Below, piece by piece: positions 53,718 through 63,064 of a DNA stretch of 64,000 bases; position 1 is the stretch's first letter, and each line of letters starts with the position of its first letter. The notes below the pieces were generated by a model that worked only from the letters and a program-made list of their open reading frames with translations, searched no databases and was not told the origin of the DNA. Position numbers and translations under genes: made by a program. Source of the DNA: Mesorhizobium sp. ZC-5 (GTDB lineage Bacteria; Pseudomonadota; Alphaproteobacteria; Rhizobiales; Rhizobiaceae); contig NZ_JAOWPT010000013.1 in assembly GCF_025753855.1 (NCBI RefSeq), positions 62,001-126,000 on the forward strand. Reading direction: 5' to 3'.

Positions 53718-54236
53718 CTAGCGGTTGCGCCGGCGCTCCGAGGCCGGCTGGAATGCGATGCGCGAGTGATACGTGCAATATGGGCCGGTATCGGCGGAAT
53801 CATTGCCGCAGAAGCTGAAATCCTCCGACAGCGGATCGCCGTTCGGCCATTTGCAGGTGCGCTCGCTGAGCTGCACCAGCTGCAGGCGGCGCGAGATCGG
53901 CACCACGACGTTTTCCACCGGCCGGATGTAGTGGCGGGCGACAGGCTCGGCATCGAACTGCGCCTGCAGGGCGTTGTTGCCCACCGAGACCGGCATCGAA
54001 CGGACCGAGGTCGAACTGCGGGTGACAGTCTTGGTCCCGGTCGATCCTTGCGAGGTCTTCTTCTGCCGTGCCGGTGCAGCGGTCGCCCGGCCGCGGCTCG
54101 ACAACTTGAGCCGGTGAACCTTACCGATGACCGCATTGCGGCTGACACCGCCGAGTTGCGCCGCGATCTGGCTTGCGCTCAGGCCCTCGGCCCAGAGTTT
54201 CCTGAGAAGTTCGACGCGTTCGTCATTCCAGTTCAT
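53718..54236 (-). CDS. gcrA: GcrA cell-cycle regulator
   Basis: ATG 54236 (172 residues) begins with the canonical NWNDERVELLRKLWAEGLSA and continues SQIAAQLGGVSRNAVIGKVH, the DNA-binding domain of GcrA. A basic Ser/Thr-rich linker follows. The C-terminal domain, which contacts the RNA polymerase sigma-70 region 2, shows CKWPNGDP and FCGNDSADTGPYCTYHSRIAF-like segments (Cys pairs kept). It activates genes at CcrM-methylated GANTC sites during the cell cycle. Four GANTC sites lie just upstream, between it and argD. The neighbourhood gcrA / argD-argF-hslO is a normal Rhizobiales arrangement. Confidence 0.93.
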   Translation of the reverse strand: MNWNDERVELLRKLWAEGLSASQIAAQLGGVSRNAVIGKVHRLKLSSRGRATAAPARQKKTSQGSTGTKTVTRSSTSVRSMPVSVGNNALQAQFDAEPVARHYIRPVENVVVPISRRLQLVQLSERTCKWPNGDPLSEDFSFCGNDSADTGPYCTYHSRIAFQPASERRRNR

Positions 54237-54269
54237 GAGACCTTGCTCCTGATCTAGCGTGCGACGCCG

Positions 54270-54415
54270 GAATCCCTTCACGACCCGGCTCTAGCCGGGG
54301 CCGTACCACATATGCTCCTGTGATTAGGTCCGCCGCACGAAATCTAGTCTTTTGTTACCCTTAAACTACCTTATTGGCTGACTCCGTGACAAGAGTCCGC
54401 CTCGCGGCATGAATC
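54270..54415. promoter_or_regulatory. cluster of GANTC (CcrM/GcrA) sites
   Basis: GANTC motifs occur at 54270-54274 (GAATC), 54380-54384 (GACTC), 54393-54397 (GAGTC) and 54411-54415 (GAATC). Three fall within 36 bp, where one per about 256 bp would be expected by chance. They lie between the divergent gcrA and argD genes. GcrA acts at methylated GANTC sites, so the cluster may link one or both promoters to replication and CcrM methylation. Confidence 0.55.
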
Positions 54416-54504
54416 GGTTTTTTCGGTTTTCAACAACTTGCCGTCGAAACCGGGCAAATATGTCGAAACCTGTCGTGGCGAATTAGCGTTGCACGACGTT
54501 TTCG

Positions 54505-54535
54505 TTGACTTCATGGCCAAAAAAACTGATATAAC
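54505..54535 (+). promoter_or_regulatory. candidate sigma-70 promoter before argD
   Basis: TTGACT at 54505-54510 and TATAAC at 54530-54535 resemble -35 and -10 elements, but their 19-bp spacing is long. A transcript starting near 54542 would begin almost at the terminator-like hairpin at 54541-54566, ahead of argD. The call is tentative. Confidence 0.35.
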
Positions 54536-54540
54536 CTCGA

Positions 54541-54566
54541 AAGCCGCCGCTTGAGGCGGCTTTTTT
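54541..54566 (+). terminator. intrinsic terminator-like hairpin in the argD leader
   Basis: AAGCCGCC-GCTTGA-GGCGGCTT forms a perfect 8-bp stem followed by TTTTTT. It points towards argD, 72 bp before the argD start. No gene ends just before it on this strand. It may end a short upstream transcript or form part of an argD attenuation leader. Confidence 0.7.
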
Positions 54567-54637
54567 GATTTTTGGCCGGCGAAGGGATCGGCGGTATGTC
54601 GCGCCGCGCGGTCCCTGCTTTTTTCCGGAGTTATATA

Positions 54638-55846
54638 ATGAGCGGATCGGCGCTTTACGAGACCTTCGCGCGCGCGCCCCTGGCCTTCGACCGGGGCGAG
54701 GGCAGCTGGCTGATCACCGAGGACGGCAAGCGATATCTCGACTTCGCCGGCGGCATCGCTGTCAATTCGCTGGGCCACAGCCATCCGCATCTCGTTGCCG
54801 CCATCACAGAGCAGGCAGCGAAGCTGTGGCACGTCTCCAATCTTTACGAGATCCCGAACCAGCGCCGGCTCGGCGAGCGCCTTGCCGCCGCCACCTTCGC
54901 CGACAAGGTGTTCTTCACCAATTCGGGCGCCGAGGCGCTGGAATGCGCCATCAAGACGGCGCGCCGCTACCATTTCGTCAACGGCAATCCGGAGCGCTAC
55001 CGCACCATCACCTTTGAAGGCGCTTTCCACGGCCGCACCCTGGCGACCATTGCCGCCGGCGGCCAGCAGAAATACCTCGAGGGCTTCGGCCCGAAGGTCG
55101 AAGGCTTCGACCAGGTCGCCTTCGACGATATCGATGCCGCCGAGAAGCTGATCGGACCGGAAACGGCGGCGATCCTGCTGGAGCCGGTGCAGGGCGAGGG
55201 TGGCATCCGCCAGTTTCCGACCGCGTCGTTGAAGCGCGTGCGCGAGCTTTGCGACAAGCATGGCCTGCTGCTGATCTTCGACGAGGTCCAGTGCGGTATC
55301 GGCCGTACGGGAAAACTCTTCGCCCATGAGTGGTCGGGCGTCACCCCGGATCTGATGGCGATCGCCAAGGGCATCGGCGGCGGCTTCCCGATGGGCGCCT
55401 GCCTGTCGACCGACGAAGCCGCGGTCGGCATGACCGCCGGCGTCCACGGCACGACGTTTGGCGGCAACCCGCTTGCGATGGCGGTTGGCAATGCCGTGCT
55501 CGATGTCGTTCTGGAAGATGGTTTCCTCGACGAGGTCAACCGCAAGGCACTGGTCATGAAACAGGGCCTCGCCGCAATCGCCGACGAATATCCGGACGTC
55601 ATCGAGGATATACGCGGCATCGGCCTGATGCTCGGCCTCAAGTGCAAGCAGCTGAACAGCAAGGTCAACGGCGCGCTGCGGGAGCACGAACTGCTCGCTG
55701 TGCCGGCCGGCGACAACGTCATTCGGCTGCTGCCGCCGCTCAACGTGACCGACGAGGATATCCGGGTCGGGCTTGAGCGTGTCCGCGCCGGTGCTGCGAG
55801 CCTCTCGCAGCATGCTCCCGAAGCCGCGCGGAAGCAGAGCGCATGA
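54638..55846 (+). CDS. argD: acetylornithine aminotransferase
   Basis: ATG 54638 (402 residues) follows GGAG; upstream in-frame ATG codons lie in the leader. It is a class III PLP aminotransferase: [17 protein letters not shown] (93-109), EPVQGEGGI near 183, [12 protein letters not shown] with Asp215, and the PLP lysine Lys244 in [15 protein letters not shown]. It converts N-acetylglutamate semialdehyde to N-acetylornithine in arginine synthesis and may also serve lysine synthesis. The stop overlaps argF by 4 bp, so argD-argF is one operon, with hslO downstream. Confidence 0.95.
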   Translation: MSGSALYETFARAPLAFDRGEGSWLITEDGKRYLDFAGGIAVNSLGHSHPHLVAAITEQAAKLWHVSNLYEIPNQRRLGERLAAATFADKVFFTNSGAEALECAIKTARRYHFVNGNPERYRTITFEGAFHGRTLATIAAGGQQKYLEGFGPKVEGFDQVAFDDIDAAEKLIGPETAAILLEPVQGEGGIRQFPTASLKRVRELCDKHGLLLIFDEVQCGIGRTGKLFAHEWSGVTPDLMAIAKGIGGGFPMGACLSTDEAAVGMTAGVHGTTFGGNPLAMAVGNAVLDVVLEDGFLDEVNRKALVMKQGLAAIADEYPDVIEDIRGIGLMLGLKCKQLNSKVNGALREHELLAVPAGDNVIRLLPPLNVTDEDIRVGLERVRAGAASLSQHAPEAARKQSA

Positions 55847-56763
55847 GTGCGCCCCGGCATTTCACCGACCTCTCCGCAGTCCCGGCCGCCGAACTCCGTG
55901 GCATCCTTGACGATGCCGTCGCCCGCAAGGGCCGGCTGAAGGCGGGCGAGAGGAGCCGGCCGCTCGACGGCAAGGTGCTCGCGATGATTTTCGACAAGCC
56001 GTCGACGCGGACCCGGGTGTCATTCGACGTCGGCATGCGCCAGCTCGGTGGCGAAACCATCATGCTGACCGGCACCGAGATGCAGCTCGGCCGCTCGGAA
56101 ACCATCGCCGACACGGCGAAGGTGCTGTCGCGCTACGTCGACGCCATCATGATCCGCACGACTTCGCACGACCGGCTGCTCGAGCTTACCGAGCACGCCA
56201 CCGTGCCGGTCATCAACGGGCTCACCGACGATACCCATCCCTGCCAGCTGATGGCTGACGTGATGACCTATGAGGAGCATCGCGGCCCGGTGAAGGGCAA
56301 GACGTTTGCGTGGACCGGCGATGGCAACAATGTGCTGCATTCGCTGCTGGAAGCCTCGGCGCGCTTCAGTTTCAACCTGAACGTCGCGGTTCCCGAGGGC
56401 AGCGAGCCGGCCGAAAAGTTCATCGACTGGTCGAGGAAGAACGGCGGTGCCATCTCGTTCACCCGCTCCGCCGAAGAAGCGGTAACGGACGCGGACTGCA
56501 TCGTCACCGACTGCTGGGTCTCGATGGGCCAGGAGCACCGCGCCCGCGGCCATAACGTCTTCCTGCCCTATCAGGTCAATTCGGCGCTGATGAAGCACGC
56601 CAAGCCGGACGCGCTATTCATGCACTGCCTGCCGGCGCATCGCGGCGAGGAAGTGACCGACGAGGTGATCGACGGGCCGCATTCGGTGGTGTTCGACGAA
56701 GCGGAAAACCGCTTGCACGCGCAGAAGGCCGTGCTTGCATGGTGTCTCGGCGCCCAGGTGTAG
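55843..56763 (+). CDS. argF: ornithine carbamoyltransferase
   Basis: A 306-residue enzyme with the carbamoyl-phosphate motif [20 protein letters not shown] (50-69), [15 protein letters not shown] near 132-146, and the ornithine-side motif [13 protein letters not shown] near 264-276. It makes citrulline from ornithine and carbamoyl phosphate. It starts within the last codons of argD (ATGA overlap), so the two arginine genes are translated together. No truncation or odd residue is seen. Confidence 0.95.
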   Translation: MSAPRHFTDLSAVPAAELRGILDDAVARKGRLKAGERSRPLDGKVLAMIFDKPSTRTRVSFDVGMRQLGGETIMLTGTEMQLGRSETIADTAKVLSRYVDAIMIRTTSHDRLLELTEHATVPVINGLTDDTHPCQLMADVMTYEEHRGPVKGKTFAWTGDGNNVLHSLLEASARFSFNLNVAVPEGSEPAEKFIDWSRKNGGAISFTRSAEEAVTDADCIVTDCWVSMGQEHRARGHNVFLPYQVNSALMKHAKPDALFMHCLPAHRGEEVTDEVIDGPHSVVFDEAENRLHAQKAVLAWCLGAQV

Positions 56764-56919
56764 CGACAAGCCCGGAGGGGGATTGCGACAAGCGATCTCG
56801 CCCCGGCCGCCGCTTGATCCGGACGCAGGGCGTTCCTATCTCTGCGGCATCACCTTAATCTCCATTTGACACGCGCGTTTTGGGACGCATCCTGAGACGC
56901 GGGCTGCGGGAATGATCCA

Positions 56920-57906
56920 TTGGCTGAAACAGAACGCAAACTTGGCGAATTCGGCTTTGCCGGCGACGATCACGTCGTGCCTTTCGAGGTGGCGCCGCTC
57001 GACATGCGTGGCCGGAGCGTCCAGCTCGGGCCGTTGCTCGACCAGATTCTCGAACGCCACGCCTACCCCGAGCCCGTCGCGCGCCTGCTCGCCGAAGCCA
57101 TCGTGCTGACGGTGCTGCTTGGCACCTCGCTGAAATTCGAGGGCAAGTTCATCCTGCAGACCCGTTCCGACGGGCCGGTGGATATGCTGGTTGCCGATTT
57201 CTCGACGCCGAAATCGCTGCGCGCCTATGCCCGCTACGATGACGAGCGGCTGGCCGCGGCGGTCGCGGCCGGCGACGCCTCGCCGGAAAAGCTTCTGGGC
57301 AACGGCGTTCTTGCTCTCACCATCGACCAGGGCGCCCACACGCAGCGCTATCAGGGGATCGTCCAGCTTGACGGTACCTCGATGGAAGAGCTTGCGCGTA
57401 TCTATTTCCGCCAGTCGGAACAAATCCCGACCGAGGTGCGCCTTGCGGTGGCCAAGATGGTGGTGCCGGGCAAGGGTGGCGGCAAGGAGCATTGGCGCGC
57501 CGGCGGCGTGATGGCGCAGTTCCTGCCCGAAGCGCCGGAGCGGTTGCGGCTGCCCGACCTGCCGGGCGGCGACGGTGAAGGACCCGACCACGACCCGACA
57601 GACAGCACCTGGCAGGAGGTGCTGGCGCTGATGGCGACGATCGAGCCTTCCGAACTGATCGACCCGACCGTCGGTTCGGAACGGCTGCTCTACCGCCTGT
57701 TCCACGAACATGGCGTGCGGGTGTTCGAAGGCGTGGAAGTCCTCGACCAGTGCTCGTGCTCGCGCGACAAGATACGCGGCATCCTCGAAGGTTTTTCGGC
57801 CGAGGAGATCGTCGAAAGCACCGAAAACGGCGCCATCAAGGTCAATTGCGAGTTCTGCTCGAAGGAATACGAATTCGATCCGGCGGAATTCGAGGCGGCG
57901 AAGTAG
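56920..57906 (+). CDS. hslO: redox-regulated chaperone Hsp33
   Basis: The frame starts at TTG 56920 (328 residues, AETERKLGEFGFAGDDHVVP after the first residue). No in-frame ATG is close, so TTG is likely. The N-terminal core domain has VQLGPLLDQILERHAYPEPV and FILQTRSDGPVDMLVADFST. The redox zinc switch at the C-terminus keeps its four cysteines in CSCSRDK and CEFCSKEY. Oxidation releases zinc and activates holdase function. It follows argF by 156 bp in the same direction, a linkage common in alphaproteobacteria. Confidence 0.93.
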   Translation: MAETERKLGEFGFAGDDHVVPFEVAPLDMRGRSVQLGPLLDQILERHAYPEPVARLLAEAIVLTVLLGTSLKFEGKFILQTRSDGPVDMLVADFSTPKSLRAYARYDDERLAAAVAAGDASPEKLLGNGVLALTIDQGAHTQRYQGIVQLDGTSMEELARIYFRQSEQIPTEVRLAVAKMVVPGKGGGKEHWRAGGVMAQFLPEAPERLRLPDLPGGDGEGPDHDPTDSTWQEVLALMATIEPSELIDPTVGSERLLYRLFHEHGVRVFEGVEVLDQCSCSRDKIRGILEGFSAEEIVESTENGAIKVNCEFCSKEYEFDPAEFEAAK

Positions 57907-57945
57907 GTGCCTCTTTCTTCTCCCCCTTGAACGGGAAGGAGAGAG

Positions 57946-58338
57946 CTAATTCACCGTCCGCGTCCGGTCCGGAATGTCGAGCGAGAACGTGGGGATGGCG
58001 ATGTCGAATGTCTCGCCATGCTCGTTGCGCATCGTATAGCGTCCGCTCATGATCCCCGACGGCGTCGTCAGGGGACAGCCTGATGTGTACTGGTAGCTGT
58101 CGCCCGGATTTAGCTCGGGCTGCTCACCGACCACGCCATCACCCTGCACCTCTTCGACACGTCCGGCGGCGTCGGTGATGCGCCAGTGGCGCGACAGGAG
58201 CTGCACGAAATCGTCGGACTGGTTGTCGATGGTGATCCGGTAGGCCCAGACATAGCGGTTTTCGGCCGGTTCTGAACGGTCGTCGAGATAGAAGGGCTCG
58301 ACCCTCACGGCGATCTGGCGTGTCACGGTACGGTACAT
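57946..58338 (-). CDS. apaG: ApaG protein (DUF525)
   Basis: ATG 58338 gives 130 residues; a much longer open frame through 59376 is an artefact. The typical ApaG pattern is present: [80 protein letters not shown] and [20 protein letters not shown]. The beta-sandwich protein is linked to Co2+/Mg2+ handling and low-molecular phosphate compounds, but its exact activity is unclear. It is convergent with hslO. Confidence 0.92.
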   Translation of the reverse strand: MYRTVTRQIAVRVEPFYLDDRSEPAENRYVWAYRITIDNQSDDFVQLLSRHWRITDAAGRVEEVQGDGVVGEQPELNPGDSYQYTSGCPLTTPSGIMSGRYTMRNEHGETFDIAIPTFSLDIPDRTRTVN

Positions 58339-58479
58339 AGGCGACTCGCTTCGACTTTCCCGCGATTCTCCGCCCGTATGCATGCGGCGGTCAACCACCT
58401 CCATCACTATGCGCGCGATTGTGATTTCCGCGTGGCGCGATTTCGCGTCTAATCCCGGCAAGAATCCCGAGGATATCGC

Positions 58480-59085
58480 ATGCTGGATGGCTGGACACGC
58501 GCCCGTATAGATCCGTTTCTCGACCGCCTCGCCGGCGGGCTGGCCACCACCGGCGTCTCCGCGAATTTTATCACCCTGGCTGCCTGCGGCACCGGTCTGC
58601 TTGCCGCGCTGGCGATTGCCGGCGGACATTTCTGGCTCGGGCTTGTGCTCATGCTGGCCAGCCGGCTTGGCGACGGGCTCGATGGCGCCGTAGCCAGGAT
58701 CAACGGCAAGACCGATCTTGGCGGCTATCTCGACATCGTGCTCGATTTTGTCTTTTACGGCGCCATTCCGCTTGGCTTCGTGCTTGCCGATCCTGCCGCC
58801 AATGCAGTCGCGGGAGCGGTGCTGGTCTTCTCTTTCTACGTCAACGGTTCGAGTTTCCTCGCTTATGCCGTCATGGCCGAGAAGCGGAAAATGGAGACCG
58901 CCGCCCGTGGCGCGAAGTCGCTGTTTTTCACCACGGGGCTGGCGGAAGCGTCGGAAACGATCGCGGTTTTTGCGATTTTCTGCATTTTTCCGGGGTATTT
59001 TTCGGAAATCGCGTACGTTTTTTCGGCAGTTTGCCTCTATACGGCGCTGTCCCGCATGGTCCTTGCGGCTCGGACATTCGGTTGA
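58480..59085 (+). CDS. CDP-alcohol phosphatidyltransferase
   Basis: A 201-residue membrane enzyme with about six helices. The catalytic motif reads [20 protein letters not shown] followed by DIVLD, matching D-G-x2-A-R-x8-G-x3-D-x3-D with all three aspartates needed for metal and CDP-lipid binding (near 64-88). It transfers a phosphatidyl group to an alcohol such as glycerol phosphate, inositol or choline; the acceptor cannot be told from sequence. It may add a head group to a membrane lipid. It is divergent from apaG. Confidence 0.85.
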   Translation: MLDGWTRARIDPFLDRLAGGLATTGVSANFITLAACGTGLLAALAIAGGHFWLGLVLMLASRLGDGLDGAVARINGKTDLGGYLDIVLDFVFYGAIPLGFVLADPAANAVAGAVLVFSFYVNGSSFLAYAVMAEKRKMETAARGAKSLFFTTGLAEASETIAVFAIFCIFPGYFSEIAYVFSAVCLYTALSRMVLAARTFG

Positions 59086-59089
59086 GGCC

Positions 59090-59413
59090 ATGGTGACGCA
59101 GGCAGAGTTCCGCGATCTTGCTTTGAGCTTCCCTGAAAGCCAGCAAAGCGGCCATTTCGACGTGATGGATTTCCGTGTCGCCAGGAAAATCTTCGCCACG
59201 CTGCGTGAAGCCGACAGCCGCGCGGTGTTGAAGCTCTCGCCGGACGAACAGCAATTACTGATGCAGACAGCGCCCGGGATGTTCGAACCGGTCAAGGGCG
59301 CTTGGGGCCTGAAGGGGTGGACACGGGTTCTTCTGGATCGGGCGGATGCGCCAACGGTTCGCCATGCCATGGCCATGGCATGGAAATCCGTGGCGCCGAA
59401 GAAGCTTTGGTGA
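59090..59413 (+). CDS. MmcQ/YjbR family protein
   Basis: A 107-residue protein with the family pattern: [20 protein letters not shown] at the start, [20 protein letters not shown] in the middle and [20 protein letters not shown] later. MmcQ/YjbR proteins have a DNA-binding-like alpha/beta fold but unknown function. It starts 4 bp after the phosphatidyltransferase stop, so it is probably in the same transcript. Confidence 0.85.
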   Translation: MVTQAEFRDLALSFPESQQSGHFDVMDFRVARKIFATLREADSRAVLKLSPDEQQLLMQTAPGMFEPVKGAWGLKGWTRVLLDRADAPTVRHAMAMAWKSVAPKKLW

Positions 59414-59536
59414 ACCAGCGGCCCACCAGAAACTTTGCCCTCAAGAGAGATGGCCGCTAGGCTAGGCCCGGGCAGTCGTCATTGTGCCGTCATGGCAATC
59501 GGCGAGTTTCGGGGCTTCCGCAAGAGGACAACTCCG

Positions 59537-60469
59537 ATGAAACGCATCCTGGCCGCATGTCTCTTTTCGCTGTCCCTGCCTGCCGGAGCAAGTGCCCAGG
59601 AAGGGCTGACACACCGCATCGAAGCGCTGACCCGCGGAACGCAATGGCAATTGGTGGAATCGCCTGAACTGGCGTTCGACACATTCCATCCGCAAGGCTT
59701 CGCACGCGTCGGCAATTCGCTGTTCATGTCGTCGGTCGAAATCATCGAACCCACCAAGAAATTCCCGGCCCTCCAGGACGGCTTCGATCGTGATACCGGC
59801 AAGGGGGCAGGGCACCTGTTCAAGCTCGATGGAGACGGCAAGCTCGTCGGCCAGGTGAAACTCGGTGAAGGAACCGTCTATCACCCCGGCGGCATCGATT
59901 ACGACGGCCGCTGGCTCTGGGTACCCGTGGCCGAATACCGGCCGAACAGCGCCTCGATCATCTATCGGGTCGACCCGGAGACGCTGGAAGCCACCGAGGT
60001 CTTCCGCTTTCCCGATCACATAGGCGGCCTCGTCTACGATCCGCAGTCGCACACCCTGCACGGGGTCAGCTGGGGGTCGCGACGCTTCTACACCTGGAAG
60101 GTCAATGAGGACGGCAGCGTTGCGGATGCGGCACGCAAGCCCGAAGACCTGCGCACCCTCAATCCCTCGCACTATGTCGACTATCAGGACTGCGCGCTGC
60201 TGGAGCCGGGCAAGGCGGCTTGCACGGGCATCACGGAATTCCGGCTGACGCCGGAGGCCGCGCCGTTTGGCCTCGGTGGCATCGACGTCGTCGACCTGAA
60301 ACAGGGCAAGCCCGAATTCCAGGTCCCGGTCCAGCTATGGACTGACAAGGGCGTCGCCATCACCCGCAATCCGGTTCTCATCGAGACGACCGAAACGGGG
60401 ATACGGCTGACAGCGGCGCCTGAGGACGGCCAGACCCGCCTCTTCGTCTACGAGGCAAAAGTGCCGTAG
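59537..60469 (+). CDS. secreted DUF6454-like propeller protein
   Basis: ATG 59537 (310 residues) is used because a signal peptide follows (KRILAACLFSLSLPAGASAQ); the longer frame upstream lacks support. The mature protein contains propeller-like strands: PQGFARVGNSLFMSSVEIIE, HPGGIDYDGRWLWVPVAEYR, HIGGLVYDPQSHTLHGVSWG, and GLGGIDVVDLKQGKPEFQVP. I recall this as the DUF6454 family. A periplasmic binding or hydrolytic role is possible. It ends 15 bp before the convergent metZ stop. Confidence 0.75.
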   Translation: MKRILAACLFSLSLPAGASAQEGLTHRIEALTRGTQWQLVESPELAFDTFHPQGFARVGNSLFMSSVEIIEPTKKFPALQDGFDRDTGKGAGHLFKLDGDGKLVGQVKLGEGTVYHPGGIDYDGRWLWVPVAEYRPNSASIIYRVDPETLEATEVFRFPDHIGGLVYDPQSHTLHGVSWGSRRFYTWKVNEDGSVADAARKPEDLRTLNPSHYVDYQDCALLEPGKAACTGITEFRLTPEAAPFGLGGIDVVDLKQGKPEFQVPVQLWTDKGVAITRNPVLIETTETGIRLTAAPEDGQTRLFVYEAKVP

Positions 60470-60484
60470 GACGAGATCCGCTAG

Positions 60485-61675
60485 TCAGACCGCTGCCTTG
60501 AGCGCGGCGTCGATATCCTCGATCAGGTCGTCGACGTCCTCCAGACCGACCGAAAGCCGCAGCGTACCGGGATCGATGCCGAGCTCGGCGCGCGCCTCGT
60601 CTGTCAGATTCTTGTGGGTGGTCGTCGCCGGATGGGTGATCAGGCTCTTGGCGTCTCCGAGATTGTTGGAAATGAGGATCACGTCCAGCGCGTTCGAGAA
60701 GGCGAAAGCCGATTTCTTGCCGCCCTTCAGGTCGAAGCAGATCAGGGTCGAGCCACCCTTCATCTGCCGCTTGATCACATCGGCCTGCGGATGGTCGGCG
60801 CGGCCCGGATAGATGACCCGCCCGACCGCCGAATGGTCGGCGAGGAAATCGGCGATGCGCGCGGAGCTTTCGGCCTGCTGGCGCACCCGGACCGGCAAGG
60901 TCTCGAGACCTTTCAGCAGCGTCCACGCGTTGAACGGCGAGAGGCTCGGGCCGGTATGGCGGAAATAATCGTGCAGGTTCTCGTCGATCCACTTCTTGTC
61001 CGACAGGATGACGCCGCCGAGGCAGCGGCCCTGGCCGTCGATGTGCTTGGTAGCCGAATAGACGACGACATGCGCGCCGAGTTCGAGCGGCCTCTGCTGC
61101 AGGGGTGTTGCGAACACGTTGTCGACGACAAGCCGCGCGCCGGCCTGGTTGGCGAGTTTTGCAACTGCGGCTATGTCGATCACTTCGAGTGTCGGATTGG
61201 TCGGACTTTCGAGGAAAAACAGCTTGGTGTTGGGACGGATCGCCTTTTCCCAGTTCTCGATGCGGGTGCCGTCGACCAGTGTTGCCTCAATGCCGTAGCG
61301 CGGCGCCAGCGTCTCAACCACCCAGCGGCAGGAACCGAACAGCGCGCGCGCCGCCACGATATGGTCGCCCGCTTTCAGGCTGCACAGGATCGCTGCCGTT
61401 ACCGCTGCCATGCCGGACGCCGTGGCGCGGGCATCCTCGGCGCCTTCCAGCGCGCACATGCGCTTCTCGAACATGTCGACCGTCGGATTTGCGTAACGTG
61501 AATAGATGAAGCCCGGTTCATCACCCTTGAAGCGTGCTTCGGCGGCCTCGGCGCTGTCATAGACATAGCCCTGGGTGAGATACATCGCTTCCGACGTCTC
61601 GCCGAAGCCGGACCGCAGGGTGCCGGCATGGACCAGCGTGGTTTGAGGCTTCCAGTTGCGCTTCTTCTCGGTCAT
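60485..61675 (-). CDS. metZ: O-succinylhomoserine sulfhydrylase
   Basis: ATG 61675 (396 residues) is chosen; an upstream frame to 61726 lies in the riboswitch leader. It is a Cys/Met-metabolism PLP enzyme: SRYANPTVDMFEKRMCALEG (59-78), GMAAVTAAILCSLKAGDHIV, and the PLP lysine Lys210 in VVYSATKHIDGQGR. The late NLGDAKSLITHPATTTHKNL is also typical. It forms homocysteine from O-succinylhomoserine and sulfide. A SAM-II riboswitch followed by an intrinsic terminator lies in its leader, so high S-adenosylmethionine lowers expression. That control supports the metZ identity. Confidence 0.93.
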   Translation of the reverse strand: MTEKKRNWKPQTTLVHAGTLRSGFGETSEAMYLTQGYVYDSAEAAEARFKGDEPGFIYSRYANPTVDMFEKRMCALEGAEDARATASGMAAVTAAILCSLKAGDHIVAARALFGSCRWVVETLAPRYGIEATLVDGTRIENWEKAIRPNTKLFFLESPTNPTLEVIDIAAVAKLANQAGARLVVDNVFATPLQQRPLELGAHVVVYSATKHIDGQGRCLGGVILSDKKWIDENLHDYFRHTGPSLSPFNAWTLLKGLETLPVRVRQQAESSARIADFLADHSAVGRVIYPGRADHPQADVIKRQMKGGSTLICFDLKGGKKSAFAFSNALDVILISNNLGDAKSLITHPATTTHKNLTDEARAELGIDPGTLRLSVGLEDVDDLIEDIDAALKAAV

Positions 61676-61692
61676 AGGCACCATCCAGACAC

Positions 61693-61722
61693 AAAAAAAC
61701 CGGCCGCGAAGTCGCAACCGGT
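61693..61722 (-). terminator. intrinsic terminator in the metZ leader
   Basis: On the minus strand ACCGGTTGCG-ACTT-CGCGGCCGGT pairs over ten base pairs (two are G-T) and is followed by seven T. It lies between the SAM-II aptamer and the metZ start, 24 bp before the start codon. It can act as the expression platform through premature termination. Confidence 0.85.
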
Positions 61723-61747
61723 CCATATGGCCTTGCGGCCCGACGGT

Positions 61748-61800
61748 CCTTTAGCGACTTGTTTAACGTGGCTGCAAGCCGACCGGCCAAATCACCACGG
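61748..61800 (-). promoter_or_regulatory. SAM-II riboswitch of metZ
   Basis: The minus strand reads CCGTGGTGATTTGGCCGGTC, then GGCTTGCAGCCACGTTAAAC, then AAGTCGCTAAAGG. This carries the conserved SAM-II elements: GTGATTTG, CTTGCAGCCACGTTAAA and the terminal GCTAAAGG, in the right order for its H-type pseudoknot. It sits about 73 nt before metZ with a terminator in between. SAM-II is the usual S-adenosylmethionine sensor of alphaproteobacterial methionine genes. Confidence 0.9.
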
Positions 61801-61884
61801 GATAACGACCCTTTAGACCCTGCACCGACTTGCGTCAATCGGGGGCATCATTAAACCTCCACGATCAAAATCGCGGAGCACCGA

Positions 61885-62979
61885 TTGCGCAAGACCGGCA
61901 TTCTTCCCGACCACGAGATCGCGGCGCTGTTCGAGGCCGGCGCGCTGACCGCCGCGCGTCCGCTCGACGGCGACCAGATCCAGCCTGCCAGCCTCGACCT
62001 GCGTCTTGGCCAGAAGGCGTGGCGGGTGCGGGCAAGTTTTCTGCCCGGGCCCGACAAGCTCGTCTCCGACAAGCTCGACCGGCTGAAGCTGCATGAGATC
62101 GACCTGACCAACGGCGCGGTGCTGGAAACCGGCTGCGTCTACATCGTGCCGCTTCTGGAGGCGCTCGCCCTGCCGGCGGAGATTTCGGCGTCCGCAAATC
62201 CGAAGAGCTCGACCGGCCGGCTCGACATCTTCACCCGCGTCATGACCGACCATGGCCACGAGTTCGACAAGATTCCGGCCGGCTACACCGGGCCGCTCTA
62301 TCTGGAGGTTAGCCCGCGCACCTTTCCGATCGTCGCCCGCACCGGTTCGCGCCTGTCGCAGATACGGTTCCGCAAGGGCAATGCGCTGCTCTCCGAAAGC
62401 GAGTTGCAGGATCTGCACCGGGCCGAGATGCTGGTCGCCACCGAGCCGCCGAACATTTCCGGCGGCGGCATCGCACTGTCGATCGACCTCGGCGGCGAGA
62501 AGGGCAGCCTGGTCGGCTATCGCGGCAAGCATCACACCGGGCTCGTCGATGTCGACAAGCGCGCCGCCCACGACGTGCTCGATTTCTGGGAACCGCTCTA
62601 CAACCATGGCGCTGGCGACCTGGTGCTCGATCCCGACGAATTCTACATTCTGGTCAGCCGGGAGGCGGTGCATGTGCCGCCGCTGCATGCGGCCGAGATG
62701 ACGCCGTTCGACCCGCTGGTCGGCGAATTCCGCGTCCACTACGCCGGTTTCTTCGATCCGGGTTTCGGCCATTCGGCGGCCGGCGGCACCGGCAGCCGCG
62801 CCGTCCTCGAGGTGCGCAGCCATGAAGTGCCGTTCATCCTCGAGCATGGCCAGATCGTCGGCCGGCTGGTCTACGAACATATGTTGTCGCGGCCGAAGGC
62901 ACTTTACGGTGCCGACCTGAAGTCGAACTACCAGGCGCAGGGTCTCAAGCTGTCGAAACACTTCCGCGCCGCCGACTGA
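61885..62979 (+). CDS. 2'-deoxycytidine 5'-triphosphate deaminase (two-domain)
   Basis: TTG 61885 (364 residues, [20 protein letters not shown] after the first residue) has GGAG about eight bases upstream. The protein has two dUTPase/DCD-like halves: [20 protein letters not shown] near 32-51, [20 protein letters not shown] near 103-122, and a C-terminal half with [17 protein letters not shown] and [12 protein letters not shown]. It is about twice the length of E. coli Dcd, as in alphaproteobacteria. It converts dCTP to dUTP for thymidylate synthesis. It is divergent from metZ. Confidence 0.88.
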   Translation: MRKTGILPDHEIAALFEAGALTAARPLDGDQIQPASLDLRLGQKAWRVRASFLPGPDKLVSDKLDRLKLHEIDLTNGAVLETGCVYIVPLLEALALPAEISASANPKSSTGRLDIFTRVMTDHGHEFDKIPAGYTGPLYLEVSPRTFPIVARTGSRLSQIRFRKGNALLSESELQDLHRAEMLVATEPPNISGGGIALSIDLGGEKGSLVGYRGKHHTGLVDVDKRAAHDVLDFWEPLYNHGAGDLVLDPDEFYILVSREAVHVPPLHAAEMTPFDPLVGEFRVHYAGFFDPGFGHSAAGGTGSRAVLEVRSHEVPFILEHGQIVGRLVYEHMLSRPKALYGADLKSNYQAQGLKLSKHFRAAD

Positions 62980-63064
62980 ATCTTTTCTTCGCTCGCTTGC
63001 CGGGAAAAGCCCGCCGTGCTTGGCTGTGCGGCAGAAAAGGGGCGCCAGTGCCCGGGAGAATCCG

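Noticed and set aside
57946-59376. 476-residue frame ending in ApaG
   Set aside because: Only the last 130 residues match ApaG; the rest is antisense to the phosphatidyltransferase gene.
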